Shown: piece by piece, positions 42,397-54,855 of the stretch
How positions within the stretch are numbered: position 1 is the first letter of the stretch
Layout: the number at the start of each line of letters is the position of its first letter
NCBI GenBank assembly: GCA_030490835.1
Contig: CM059971.1
Coordinates: forward strand, 75,968,224-76,032,223
DNA length: 64,000 nt
Direction: 5' to 3'
DNA from: Annona cherimola
Taxonomy: Eukaryota; Streptophyta; Magnoliopsida; Magnoliales; Annonaceae
Program-made: the position numbers and the translations under genes
Notes under the pieces: generated by a model
Databases searched by the model: none
Told to the model about the DNA's origin: nothing
The model's input: only the letters and a program-made list of their open reading frames with translations

Positions 42397-44187
42397 AATC
42401 CTATATATATATGTGTGTGTGTGTGTGTGTATGTATATACATACATATATATATATGTATGTGAATATAACGACACATATGTTGCCGAATATGTAAACCC
42501 ATTTATTAGCTACATGTACTTTTTTTGAAGAAAGGATTAGTTATATATATTTGTTTGCAAATAAATTAATGTTATATGTAGTTAAATTAATTACGCACAG
42601 TTTTTTAATTACTCACCATTAATTTCACTTTCTAATTAAATCAAATTAATTATTGTATTCGTTTGTTTGTAAAGTGCGATTAAATGAATATATTAAGAAG
42701 CCTAATTGGTTATTTCGTTGGGGCAAGATCTCTGATAAAAGAATTTGACCTAGAAATATATATTGTTTTTTATGAAATATAATTAGGGTTGATACGGATT
42801 TCAGCGGAAACATACAAAAAATAAGATATGATTAAAAAATAGTAGCGCGATCGAATATAAGACACCAAGATTTAATTAGAAAACCTTTTAACATAGAAAG
42901 TAAAAACTACATGAGTAAGATAAAAAGCTACTATAATAAACAGGTTACAAAGATAATATAAGAATATCTCACACATATTCTCTAGATGTCATACACACGT
43001 CCCAAATAAGAATACTCTGATAATCTTTTTTTATAAGAACACTCAGATAAATCTCTTTTTTTTACATCCCAATAAGATACATCTTAAGGTTCCACCGAAT
43101 TCCTAACCATTACACTTATAAATAGAACTCCTATAATCTCTTATGCAAAACCAATACGCAATCTTGAAGTCACAGTACTAAAATACACATAATACAAAAC
43201 ACCTAATATTGTTGACCTAGAGAAAGCTGCTAGCTCTATAGCTAGTCCATAATTAAAAGGGCTACCGTTAACATCATGAATTAAACATTATTGGAAGATT
43301 GTAATTTTACATGCCCTTTAAGATCTGAGTTTTGCATTAAAAAAACGGCATTATTCATAACCGGTAGTTTACTCGGTTCCGATCGCAAGCCCCAATTAAT
43401 GCTCCCGTTCACAAGATCTTTTTTTTTTTTTTTTTGAAACTAATATGCAGGCCCAAATACAAATAATATATTTTTGAATTTCTAAAATGAAAAAGTCAAT
43501 AACTTTTCCATTTTAGAAATTCAAAAAATATATTATCAAATTCAAAATTTTAAAATTACAAATATAAATGGTTTATAAGTGGACTTGCATATTGATGACA
43601 AAAAGCAATATATATACATAGCTATCGGGGCAAGAGGATGGAAGTTCAGTGCCCCGGGGAGCATGCGATTGAAAACATTGTTTATTTATTGTTAAAATTG
43701 ATTTATTAGAAAATAATAGATCATTAGATAGATTGCAATTGTACTATGTGCGCAAAAAATTACTTAATTAGAGGCTAATTTACGGAAAATCAAATGAAGC
43801 TAACTAAATTAATTAGAGAGGGATATTATTAGTGGCCACGTGTATGTTTACAGAGTTTACAGAGTTATTACCCTTATTTTCATTTTTGACCACGCACTTA
43901 TAAAATGGAAAAAATATGGCTATATATCTTCACAATACTTTGAAACTTAATTAATCTCGCATTTTGTCAAGTAAAGAATGATTTTTATTGAATGGTGTTA
44001 CAGGATATGCGCCAATAACTTATTTTTTATCTAGGTAGAAGTTTTAGTTAAGAATATTTTGTTTAAAAAAGCAGGCAACACTTGAATTTGAAAATATTGC
44101 GGAGGTGTTAGTATTTTCCATTGCATAATTGTGATATATTTATAGAAATAAGATATATAGAAGCTGGACTATATATAGAGAGAGCAA
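42397..44187. other. Gene-free stretch, AT-rich
   Basis: Contains a TA/TG microsatellite (about 42402-42470) and a 74-bp hairpin at 43463-43536. No coding signal. Confidence 0.5.
43463..43536. repeat. Near-perfect hairpin, about 34-bp arms
   Basis: ATAATATATTTTTGAATTTC... pairs with GAAATTCAAAAAATATATTA across a 4-base loop, with one mismatch and one indel. ATATGCA/TGCATAT words further out suggest the centre of a small foldback transposon. Confidence 0.8.
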
Positions 44188-44474
44188 AAAAATCTTCTAT
44201 GCAACCCATTGCACCATGCAGTCGGTTGTTTTTGTTTTATTTTTTAATATTTTATTTTAAATCCACATCATTCATTATATTTTACTCCATTGTTAATAAG
44301 ATTAATGATAATTATATTTTTAAAATTATTAATTATAAAAGTTTTCAAATCAGTTAATTTTTGTATACAGGATAAATAAATAGTTTTAAATACAATGGAT
44401 TGAATAAATATAAAAAAATAAAAATAAAAAATCAAGTTGTTGTAAAATACAACCAATTGCATAGAAGAATTTCT
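44188..44474. mobile_element. Miniature inverted-repeat element, about 287 bp
   Basis: The ends AAATCTTCTATGCAA and TTGCATAGAAGAATTT are inverted, and the interior is AT-rich and non-coding. A diverged relative follows at about 44505-44795 (AATTATATTTTTAAAATT, TACAACTAATTGCACGGGAG). Confidence 0.55.
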
Positions 44475-44795
44475 GAAATATGTATGTGAGTAATTCTGAT
44501 ATATAATGGGTTGTTTTTAATTTTTAACTTTTAACAATCAAATATTCAATCCAAGTCCTACTTCATATTTCTCTCTGTTCATATTTATATGACATGAAAA
44601 TTATGTTAATCCACAACAAGTGTAAATGCATGCATTAAGAATTTTGTAATTATATTTTTAAAATTTTAATTCTAAAAGTTTTTAATCATTTCTAATACAT
44701 AAGCAAATTAATAATTTTAAACTCAATACAATGCTTTGGATCTTTCAAACAAATTTTTAAATGGGAGTAGTAGCATACAACTAATTGCACGGGAG

Positions 44796-45296
44796 AGACC
44801 GTCTCTATCTATATGAAAAATCAGAGTAAAATAAAAATGTAAAATGTATGGCCATATTTGAAATTAACCCTTATTCGCACGAGGTAATGTGTTGATATGG
44901 CTCTGAGCCATTGGAAAAGAGCCACATGCAGAGATGGTTAAACCTGGGACGCAACTGTGGCACAGCTGGCATGGTTGCCTGCCAAAGTACTCACGTCATG
45001 TGGTCATTTATGAATTGCGGATGAATATGTGGCTTCAAAATGACAATGACCATCGTCTAACCATCAGAGGCCACATTTGCTGAAATATATATATATTCAT
45101 ATATAAATGATGAAAAATACTTAAATTTATTTATACATACACTATATTGTAATAATATTTTATACAATTATTTATCCGGATAGTAATGATATTTTTAGAT
45201 GATTTTAGTGTTAAAAATATAACTTTAAACATAATATTTTTCACCCATTTTATTATATTTATTTTATGCATTTGTATATTACCAAAAAATATTTGG
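44796..45296. other. Short gene-free spacer
   Basis: Moderately AT-rich, no element ends or coding signal seen. Confidence 0.4.
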
Positions 45297-45689
45297 TCAA
45301 CAACCCCACCAAGATTCACATGGTTTGACTTTATCTATTGCAAAAGAGACTACATTGTGAGCTACTGAATTACTTGTTTGTAGGATGTGGAGGAAACATA
45401 TTGATGAGAAAGATAGTACTTGGGCCTTAATGTGTTGAAGAAGAGTACCCATTGGAGACAAAAATGAGCACTTGTCATTTAAAGCTTTCACTAACAATAG
45501 TGAATCACTTTCCACTTCAAGGTGTTTATTTCCCCATTCAACACCAAAGCTCATTGTCATTACCTCCATGGTTAGGGGAGTCCCTTATCCTTTCTACCTT
45601 TCAGCATTTTGCACCCAAAAACTGCCCATGGAATCTCTCATCACAACCCCACACCCCATGCAATCTCTATTCCTACCTCTTCGCCCATC
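45297..45689 (-). pseudogene. LINE RNase H (RVT_3-like) fragment, 3' side of copia insertion
   Basis: The minus frame reads FGVEWGNKHLEVESDSLLL, then VKALNDKC, then SNSVAHNVVSFA. This is the pattern of the RNase H-like domain at the C-terminus of plant LINE polyproteins (the acidic VESDS, the late VAH). The upstream part (MRDSMGSFW in another frame) is recognisable but broken by stops. The copia element interrupts the same LINE; the other side is at 50623-51060. Confidence 0.65.
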
Positions 45690-45694
45690 CATGT

Positions 45695-46338
45695 TGTTGG
45701 GATTTTAGGCTATCCCCTTTTGTGTAGATTAAACAGGAATAATTAATCTCAGACAATAAATATCACAAATAATAAACAATCAAACCCACTGAAAAACACA
45801 CCACAATTTTACGTGGAAAACCCCTCTTTAATAAAGGGGAAAAACCACGGGACCCAGTCCAGGTAAAACTTCCACTATAGAATAATGGGATTACAAAGCA
45901 ATGTCTTCTCTAGTCAAAACTAGAGGATTTCATCATCACAATAAGGATGGATTTCAACATAGAAATTAACTAAAGGATGGATCTCACCCAATCTGAGATA
46001 ACGACAGAATTTTCTCTCTTAATGGCCGGAAGAGATGACTGCCGTAGAAGCCCTGAGCATGTGAGGATAGAATCCTCTTCTGTCCGTCGGAGCTGCTGCT
46101 GCTTCTCTGAAAACCGAGACAGAAAGAGAAAACCGAGACAGAAAGAGAAAGACGACGACGGATTGCTGCTAAGAGGAGAAGAGCCGTTGTGATGTATATA
46201 ACTCTCTCTCTCTCACCTTTTTCTTCTCCCGCACCGAAAGCAAAGGAAAAGACAAAAGGGCAGGTGAGCATTTTTCAACGATGCAAAATGGGTGGTCCCC
46301 ACCCGCTTTGTCTTCACGTGGGAGGAAACCACCTAACA
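45695..46338 (-). repeat. 3' LTR of the copia element (644 bp)
   Basis: In element sense it starts TGTTAGGTGG directly after the polypurine tract AAAGGGGAGA (46350-46341), which itself follows the pol stop by only a few bases, and ends ATCCCAACA at 45695. A TATA-like TTATATACAT is at 46202-46193 and a short tandem repeat (ACCGAGACAGAAAGAGAAA twice) at about 46111-46150. The last 265 bp match the 5' LTR. Confidence 0.8.
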
Positions 46339-46354
46339 AATCTCCCCTTTCCGA

Positions 46355-48841
46355 CTACGTGGAGGGCTCTAGCAAACTTGTCATCTCTCTGCATACCCTT
46401 AGCTTTTCGCTAGTTACAGTTTTAGTCATCATATCTGATCCGTTGTCATCTGTGTGAATTTTCTCAAGTTGCAACATCTTCAACTCTAATATATCATGAA
46501 TCCAACAATAACGCACCTGAATATGCTTAGATCTTGAATGAAAAGTAGGATTCTTACTGAGATGAATAGCACTCTGACTGTCACAGTATATAATATACTT
46601 ATCCTGATTCATTCCCAATTCTTTGAGAAATTTCTTCATCCATAGAAGCTCTTTGCTTGCTTCTGTTATAGCAATATACTCTGCCTCAGTAGTAGACAAT
46701 GCAACACACTTCTGCAATTTAGATTGCCATGACATTGCTCCCCCTGCAAATGTTACCAAGTAACCTGAAGTGGACTTTCTGGTATCTACATCACCAGCCC
46801 AGTCCGCATCTGTGTAAACTTTAAGCTCAGGTCTATCAGAACCAAAACATAAACAGGCTTTGGAGGTACCTTTGAGATATCTGAGGATCCATTTCACTGC
46901 TTCCCAATGCTCTTTTCCTGGATTTGAAAGAAACCGACTCACTACACCAACTGCGAAGGCGATGTCTGGTCTTGTGCACACCATTGCATACATTAAGCTA
47001 CCGACAGCAGATGAATAAGGAATTATTTTCATCTGTTCTTTCTCTTCTTCGCTTGTAGGACATTGATGAGAGCCTAACTTGAAATGACCTGCAAGTGGAG
47101 TACAAACAGGTTTCGCCTCGCCCATGTTGAACCTTTCTAACACCCTTTTAATATAGCTTTCTTGAGATAGCCAAAGCCTTTTGTTCTTCCTATCACGAAT
47201 AATTTTCATGCCAAGTATTCTGTTAGCCGGTCCCAAATCCTTCATAGAAAAGGATTTACTCAACTGCAATTTTAATCTCTGAACCTTGTTAGCATCATGA
47301 CCAACAATCAACATATCATCCACATATAACAAAAGGATAATAAAATCATTAGTGGAGAATTTTCTAATAAATACACATGGATCAGACATAGTTTTACTAT
47401 ACCCGTGTTGTCTCATAAAGAACTGAAATTTTGTGTACCATTGTCTTGGTGCCTGCTTAAGTCCATATAGGCTCTTTGTTAATTTGCACACTAAATCCTC
47501 CTTTCCTTTGACCTTGTAACCTTCAGGCTGCTCCATATATACCTCTTCCTCCAAATCACCATGAAGAAATGCTGTCTTTACATCAAGCTGCTCAATCTCC
47601 AGATCCAAGCTAGCTGCTAGGCTTAGAACAACTCTGACTGAATTCATCTTCACCACGGGTGAGAAGATCTCATGAAAGTCAATACCTCTTGTTTGACCAA
47701 ATCCCTTCACAACCAATCTTGCCTTGTATTTTGGCCGTGAGCTATTTTCATCTGCTTTCAATCTGAAAACCCACTTGTTCTTGAGTGCTCTTTTGCCTGC
47801 AGGTAATCTTACTAATTCATACGTATGGTTTTCATGCAAGGAATTCATCTCTTCTTGCATGGCGTCCATCCATTCTTCACTGCATTCATGGGACACTGCC
47901 TCCTGATAACTTTGAGGTTCACCTTCATCAGTAAGCATCACATATTCATGAGGAGGATACTTTTCTGATGGCCGACGTTGTCTTACAGACCTTCTCAATT
48001 GATTTTCAACTAACGGATGTGGAGCAGCTTGCTCATTTGGTTGCTCTGGTGTAGCGTTTGGTATATCTCCCCCATTTCCTGTATGCACAATAGGTGGAGT
48101 ACATGAACTCAAATCAACAGGGTCTTCTACAGGAGACTTTGCTTTTTCAATTTTCTCAAAGTCTTCGATTGTTTGATCTTCAAAGAAGATTACATCCCTG
48201 CTTCTGATAATCTTCTTGTCAATAAGATCCCATAATCTATAACCAAATTCTTCATGTGCATAGCCGAGGAAGATACATTGTTTAGTTTTACTGTCCAACT
48301 TGGATCTTTCATCCTTAGAAATGTGAACAAATGCCCTGCAACCAAATACCCGTAAGTGTTCATAGGAAATATCTTTTCCTCTCCATACCTTTTCTGGAAT
48401 CTCACCGTCCAAAGGAGCTGAAGGAGATAGGTTAATCAAATCAACTGCAGTTCTCATTGCCTCACCCCAGAAGGACTTTGATAATTTTGCATGAGAGAGC
48501 ATACACCTGACTTTTTCGCAAATACTTCTGTTCATTCTCTCTGCCACACCGTTCTGTTGAGGCGTCTTGGGAACTGTCTTCTCAAGTCTGATACCACGTT
48601 CACTGCAGTATCTTTCAAACGGTCCTCTGTATTCACCACCATTGTCGGCACGAACGCATTTTAATCTCTTTCCTGTTTCTCTTTCAACACTAGTTTGGAA
48701 GTGCTTGAAGATACTTAGAACCTCATCTTTGGCCTTTATTGCATAAGCCCATACTTTCCTGGAATGATCATCAATGAAAGTAACAAAGTATATAGCACCA
48801 CCAAGAGTTCTATCACCCATAGAACACACATCAGTATGCAC
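46355..48841 (-). pseudogene. pol: Copia integrase core, reverse transcriptase and RNase H, open 828 codons
   Basis: In order: the integrase DDE core (FIDDHSRKVWAY, CVRADNGGEY, TPQQNGVAERMN), reverse transcriptase (LDVKTAFLHGDL, LYVDDMLIVG, the YVDD form) and RNase H (VYTDADWAGD, LSTTEAEYIA, YCDSQSAIHL). It ends TSLLEPST at a TAG at 46357-46355. No stop interrupts it. It is separated from the upstream part only by the single-base frameshift near 48862. The visible ATG at 48841 is internal and not a natural start. Confidence 0.92.
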
Positions 48842-48859
48842 CAGATCAAGTAAATCATG

Positions 48860-49593
48860 TTTCTATGTGGAGGGAATTTATGAAATGCAACTCTATGTTG
48901 TTTTCCAACTAAACAATTAATGCATGATTTTAGAGGTAAACCTTTAGGCAAATATTGCTTTTTAGCAAGAATATTCAAACCTTTCTCGCTCATGTGACCA
49001 AGTCGCTTGTGCCATAGCTCTGAGGAGGATTCATGCTCCACTGCATTCACTTCTCCCTTAGCAATCTTCATATAAGATCTGTAAAGAGTGTCAGTCTTAT
49101 TTCCCTTAGCGAAAATAAGAGAACCTTTCGTCAGTTTCCATTTACTACCACCAAATTGATGACAGTATCCATCATTGTCTAACTGTCCTGCAGAGATTAA
49201 ATTGAATCGAAGTTCTGGAACATGCTTGACACTTTTCAACACCAGTTTGCATCCCATGTCTGTCTCTAGCCAAACATCACCAATACCTTGAATCTTGCAT
49301 CTGCCATCATTTCCCATCCTTACATAGCCAAAATCTCCGCTAGTGTAAGATGAGAAGAACTCTTTACATGGAGTAACGTGTGAAGAAGCTGCAGAATCTA
49401 TTACCCATGTAGGCACATCATTGGCAAAGCAATTAACATCACAAGCTATGACAACGTCATCTTCAAATGCAACTGCTGCTTTTTCTGTGTCATCTTTCTT
49501 TTCTTCATTTTTCTTTTTATATTCTTCTTCTCTTTTCAACTTTCTGCATTCTCTAATTACATGTCCAGGCTTACCACAATGATAGCATTTGAC
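48860..49593 (-). pseudogene. pol: Copia zinc knuckle, protease and N-terminal integrase
   Basis: It continues gag in frame. The CCHC knuckle is at about 49587-49546, the protease motif WVIDSAASSHVTP near 49410 (DSAAS where DSGA is the usual catalytic form), and the integrase HHCC finger (LWHKRLGHMSEKGLN, then CINCLVGKQH) at about 49025-48895. A one-base change near 48862 throws the frame just before the integrase core. Confidence 0.85.
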
Positions 49594-50301
49594 TCATCTT
49601 GACTTTGATCTCCTTCTCGATTTATCATGATTCCATTTAGACTTGTCACGATCATTATTATTGCGAGAATATCTATGCTGATTTCTCCCTCTGTTTTCTA
49701 TAACTAGTGCTTCAGAATTGGCGGATGTACCTTGTTCTCTCCGTCTTGCCTCTTCATTAAACATGCTGTCTTTCACCACATCCATTGATACAACACCATT
49801 AGGAGCAGAGTTACTGAGTGAAATTACCAAGGTTTCCCAACTATCTGGCAAAGAACTCAACAAAAGTAATGCCTGCACTTCATCAGCAAATGTAATTTTC
49901 ATGCTGGATAAATCATTTAAAGCTTCTTGAAAATTGCTCAAATGCTCAGCAACTTTTTTTCCATCTTTATACTTCATATTAACAAGCCTTTTAATTAGAA
50001 AAGCCTTATTTACAGCTGATTTGCGTTCATATAGGCTTTCTAATGTTTCCCATAACTTGAATGCATCAGTTTCCTTAGCAACATGGTGAAAAACACTCTG
50101 ATCAACCCATTGTCGGATATGCCCAACCACTTTTCTATTTAACACATCCCAATCATCTTGAGTTTTATCCACGGGCTTCACTCCTTTCACTTTAATAGGT
50201 AGGTAAAGTTCTTTGCAATACAAAATATCTTCCATCCTTGTTTTCCATATTGAGTAATTTGATGATGTGAGTTTGACCATTGTGAATGAAGTTTCTTCCA
50301 T
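49594..50301 (-). pseudogene. gag: Copia gag, ending at a premature TGA
   Basis: 235 codons from MEETSFTMVKLTSSNYSIWK. The N-terminal pattern (SNYSIWKTRMEDIL, LWETLESLY, VAEHLSNFQ) is that of the UBN2/copia Gag capsid. The TGA at 49596-49594 comes just before a CCHC knuckle (CYHCGKPGHVIREC), which continues in the same frame, so this is one nonsense mutation rather than a natural gag end. Elements of this lineage normally make one gag-pol frame. Confidence 0.88.
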
Positions 50302-50338
50302 CTAATCCACACAAGAAATTATGCAAAAAACAGACCAG

Positions 50339-50350
50339 GCTCTGATACCA
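50339..50350 (-). other. Copia primer-binding site
   Basis: TGGTATCAGAGC in element sense, complementary to the initiator-Met tRNA 3' end as in most plant copia elements. Confidence 0.92.
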
Positions 50351-50352
50351 CT

Positions 50353-50617
50353 TGTTGGGATTTTAGGCTATCCCCTTTTGTGTAGATTAAACAGGAATAA
50401 TTAACTTCAGACAATAAATATCACAAATAATAAACAATCAAACCCACTGAAAAACACACCACAATTTTACGTGGAAAACCCCTCTTTAATAAAGGGGAAA
50501 AACCACGGGACCCAGTCCAGGTAAAACTTCCACTATAGAATAATGGGATTACAATGCAATGTCTTCTCTAGTCAAAACTAGAGGATTTCATCATCACAAT
50601 AAGGATGGATTTCAACA
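50353..50617 (-). repeat. Truncated 5' LTR of the copia element (265 bp)
   Basis: It starts TGTTGAAATC next to the CATGT duplication and ends CCCAACA two bases before the primer-binding site. It corresponds only to the downstream 265 bp of the 3' LTR, so U3 and its promoter are missing. Confidence 0.88.
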
Positions 50618-50622
50618 CATGT

Positions 50623-51060
50623 TTATCTTGTGGTTTCCCATTTTCTGTTTTCCCCATCTAGGGACCAACGCTCTCCCCAACATACTTGTGAGTCTCAACT
50701 TGTTTGCTTCCTTGAATACATCTTTATATTGCCTACACCATTCCAAATAATCTGGCTGAATTCCACATTCTCTCACCTGGTTTCTTATAAACCATATCCG
50801 CTGGCACATCAGAATGTACAGAGTTAGATCATCGCCATCTTATCCCCCCTATCTCAAGATTCATTTAATAGCATGCATTGGGGACCAGAAGTTTTTGTAA
50901 GCTATCAGCTTCCTCCTCAGATTCATGACTTTTTCACCCAAAAAAAAATGCAAGGAGTCTTCTCTGGCCTGTCCGTACAACACATGTTGGTTCGATCTCC
51001 GTACCTCTCTGATTCAAATTCATCTTTGTTGGTAGCACATTCTTGGCTAGTTTCCAGCCG
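50623..51060 (-). pseudogene. LINE fragment, 5' side of copia insertion
   Basis: The minus frame near 50809-50612 reads CQRIWFIRNQVRECGIQPDY, the W-rich linker that precedes RNase H in plant LINE polyproteins. It is the continuation of the fragment at 45297-45689. The LINE is decayed with stops and its ends were not found. Confidence 0.5.
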
Positions 51061-54000
51061 AAGATTTTGATTTTGCTTGGTAAATTAAAGGAGTCTTTCA
51101 TATCTTCTTGAGCATTGAAAATGAAAGAATTTTTATATTAATATAAATGATGCCAAATCAAATAAATGAGTGTATTTTTCATCAACACAAGAATATTAAA
51201 AATTAAAACAGTTACATAGAAGTAGAGTTTCGAACAAGTAAAACCAGTATATAATAAGTCCATATTATTATACTTTATAAATGATTTTTAAATTCTAGCA
51301 TCTATGACAGTAAATTTCAAGAAGTTTTTCATCTAAGAATTCTCAAAAAAAAAATTATCTATGATAACGGCATCAGTCTCCATCAAATAGCCGCTAAATA
51401 CTCCATAGTTAACCTGCTACTCAGAAAGTAAGGCGCCCAACAAATCTGGCATCAGAGAGCGATTTGTCAAGCGTTTTGTGATTTTTGACGAAATTATAAG
51501 CATTTTTGCATAGTTTTGCTGAAATTGTTAGGCACATATTATAGAGTAACGATCTTCTCAGAATCAGCCGGCCATATTATAACGGGCACTAAAAATTCCA
51601 TGGAAATGATGAAAATGCTCTTCTGAATAAAAATTTTCTATTTTAAAGATATTTCTATTATAATATTAAAAGATTAATTTTTAAACTTATTTATCATAGA
51701 AAAATTTTCGAAATCTAACTGACATATAATTAATCTATTTAATGTGAAGAATGTTTTTTAAAATAAATTTTTTATATTTTAAAAGTATTTTGTTGTAATT
51801 TTTATTTAATAAATATATATTTGGTACTTTAGTATTTTATAATATTTTTAAATAATAATTTTATTTTTTTTACGGGAATTTTCATCATTTTAATAAAAAA
51901 ATTTAAGTTATTAACATGCCCCTAACATAAGTGATGTGCCTTCAATTTCAACTAAATCATGTGGGCACATTTGCAATTTCATCGAAAATCATGATATACT
52001 TGCAAATTCACACAAAACAATGTAGGAGTTAATGCAAAAATCCCCATTTTAATTTTTAAGGTATTGTCTGCTTTTTTGACACACAAGTTTAGCTTAATTA
52101 CGAAAATCGAGGACAAGCAATTGATAAATAGTATAATTTTTAAAATTTTTAATGTATGCTTTTGACACACAAGCTAATTAGCTTATTACCGTAATTGCAG
52201 ATTAAGCAATTGCCCCTCAAAACTTTTAAAAGATATAAAAAAAAATTAAATTTTCTAAATTATAATTAATTTTAAATTAAAAAATTACAAATTCAAATAT
52301 TTTTTTTTTTCCCTACGAATAGAATCCTCCTGGTCCCTCCCCCGCACGGTCAAAAGTGTCATTAATTTCCTGAAGGGCCCATTACTAGAAACAAGACGAC
52401 TGAAAATCATAAAAGAGAAAATTCAGAAAATGAGGCGGTTAAAATAAGGAATTGAGGACTCATTAAATGCAGCAAATCATGAAGGATAACTTTTTTCCAA
52501 TTATAACCAGACACGGTTGTTACCGTCTTAACTGCCGAAACATAACGTCTATTAATGACGGAAGATTAGAATATTAAACATTCCCATAGCAAAACGTTTG
52601 GGATTCCATTTGGCGTGCTTAAGAATTACTTTAAATTAAATGACTTCATTTATCGTTACTGTAAAATTTCAGAATATTATCTAACTAAATGATGATTTAA
52701 TCGAAGTAATTGATCTGATCATTATAGTTTTTGAAGTAAAGACATGATTCTATTAGTGCTGGCCCATGTGAAAAAATTCATTTAGAAAAATTTTTTACTT
52801 TTTCCCCTATAAATTTATTAAAATAAATGTATTTAATATATAAATCAAGTTTTACAATTCGTAAATACGTATATGTATTTTTTTAGATTTTTAAACACAT
52901 GGGCATTAAGGTGTATTAAGTAAGTCATTACTTAGCTCTAATTCACAGTATCATTTCTCATATAGATATCGGTAAGAATCAATTAAAGCCATGCAATGGT
53001 ATCTTTAAATATTATTTCAACTAATTTTAGTTGCTATCGCCAATCGGGTCGTTAGTTGTAGACATGGTCGGATGGCTTGCCCACATGGTTTCAACCCCCA
53101 TATGGGGCAAAATTTTTGGGGTGGGAGTTTACTAGCTTAATCTCCTATGAAGATAAGAGAAGAGATTGTTGTCTTTCTTGATGATAGATGGAAACTTGTT
53201 ATCTTCCGTGTGAATTAGCTTGATTATAATATCATATATCAATTTGACAAGTGCCAATAAAAAATTAATGGCTATCAACTTTGACTTTTATCTATAACTC
53301 GGACACACTATTGTCAACAAGGATGTTTTCTCAAAATAAAATTTACAGGGCATTTTCACAAATTTATAATTATAGCGTAAAAATTACGTATCTACAAACA
53401 GATAGGAATGCTGGGCGATGATATCAAAAAAAAAAACAAAGAGAATGCTGGGCTAATTTTCTGTTGTTGATAAGGAAGAAAGGGCATTTACAGGTCATGC
53501 ATGTGGTTAAATTGGAAATAGACCATGATGAAGTTGACAATGAAAAAGCTCGCGTGGGTTAGTGCCTTTTAAATTTCTCCTTTTCCTTTCTTGGTATTAA
53601 AGTTTCTTGACAAAATCAATACAGATAGCAAAGCCAAAATGGGTTCACCAATCAAGCAAAAAGGATCCAGTTTTTGGCGACATGATCCATCAAGTAGGAT
53701 CAAGCTGTCAAGAATCAAATCTAGTTTTTATTAAAAAATAGATGGATGACTATATATGGCTCATAAATCTTTAAAAATGAGCATTACACTGATGCTAGTT
53801 TTAAGAGGAGAGTTAGATGAGGACTACCACTCAATCAAAAAGATAAGAATTAATGATGATGAAGCAATGCATGTGGTGGATCCTCAATTTGGATCGGCAT
53901 CAAGATCAATAATTTCTCAATTAGGACAATGGAGATAATTTGTTGTACACATGTTCCAAGCCATATAAGATTGTTGGATTGAATTTGTATCATCATTCTC

Positions 54001-54585
54001 AAGAACAGTTTTTCAATTTTCAATACAATTTTATCCATTCCCGATACAACTTTATTCATTTTCAATACATATCATTACATTCTCATCCCAGATACAGATT
54101 CAATTCAAGAAACTTGTATAGTTTGAAACAGACTTTTTAATCCAGATTGATCGTGGCTAACCCCTCTATAAGGAAATGTAACTGTAGCCTAACAAACTAA
54201 AGAACTAGCAAACTCTTTTATAAAATTAGTACTCTATATGTATTTAATTTATATACCAAATTTTACCAAATTTGGAAACGTATATATATTTTTTAAATTT
54301 CAAATTTTTTTTTGATGGAAATTTCAAATTTTAGTCATTTTTAATCCTTTAAAATGACTAAAATATCCTCATGTTTATTCAAAAAAAATCCTTTCGTTTA
54401 GAATTCAAAAAATCTATGCATCTCCAAAATGAGCAAAATTATATGATTTAAGTACATCTAGATTAAAAATTTTAAAAATTTTAAAAATAAAGAAAAAAAT
54501 TTTACACCTGAGTGCATGGGAAGCCCAATGCATTTAGGTGGCGATCTAACTCTGCCAACAATCCCTTGTCATTCTCTCCACCCAT
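51061..54585. other. Gene-free stretch
   Basis: AT-rich, with AT-core relics at about 52790-52930 and 54215-54500. TGGCATCAGAGAG near 51450, shortly after CCCAACA, looks like an LTR end with primer site but has no partner. GGTTTCAACCCCC near 53088 resembles a SINE B-box. A 60-codon frame at 53756-53938 is unrecognised. Confidence 0.4.
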
Positions 54586-54855
54586 ATGTTTGGCATGAGG
54601 TAAAAGTGTGCTAAATTTTTTAATAAAAAATTCTCATCTCATTTTGTATACTTTTTTATATAATGTGATATCTTAACTACTTAATGTCTACTTTTCAATC
54701 ATTACCAATATATTCTAATTATTTTCAAATTTTTTTATATAACTAGCCTATCTATTTTTTATATTATCTTTGTATATAATCCTTACCTCTACCATATCAC
54801 ATTTTTCTTTCACTTTTATAATTTTTCAACTTTTTACGTCAAACCAAATGCAACT
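54586..54855. mobile_element. hAT-like miniature element, TAGGGTRTRTTTGG family, reversed copy
   Basis: Read on the minus strand it follows the copy at 17793: CTTTTAC, then AAATGTGATATGGTAGAGGT, then AATGATTGAAAAGTAGACAT. The ends (ATGTTTGGCATG, GTCAAACCAAATGC) are partly preserved. Approximate limits. Confidence 0.5.

Larger units (their letters stand above)
45690..50622 (-). mobile_element. Ty1/copia element (Tork/TNT1-like), nearly intact, with CATGT duplication
   Basis: The element is 45695-50617 (4923 bp). CATGT at 45690-45694 and 50618-50622 is the target-site duplication. The order on the minus strand is short 5' LTR, primer-binding site, gag, protease, integrase, RT, RNase H, polypurine tract, 3' LTR, which is the copia order. 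Over their shared 265 bp the two LTRs differ at three positions, so it is young. The coding region has one stop and one single-base frameshift. The 5' LTR lacks the first 379 bp of the 3' LTR, including its TATA region. Confidence 0.93.

Noticed and set aside
45984..46271. 95-codon minus-strand frame between copia pol and the LTR end
   Set aside because: It lies inside the 644-bp 3' LTR, overlapping the TATA region, so it is LTR sequence and not an extra copia gene.
54264..54275. Perfect CArG-like CCAAATTTGG
   Set aside because: It sits in a decayed AT-rich miniature element far from any gene; such a match is expected by chance in AT-rich DNA.
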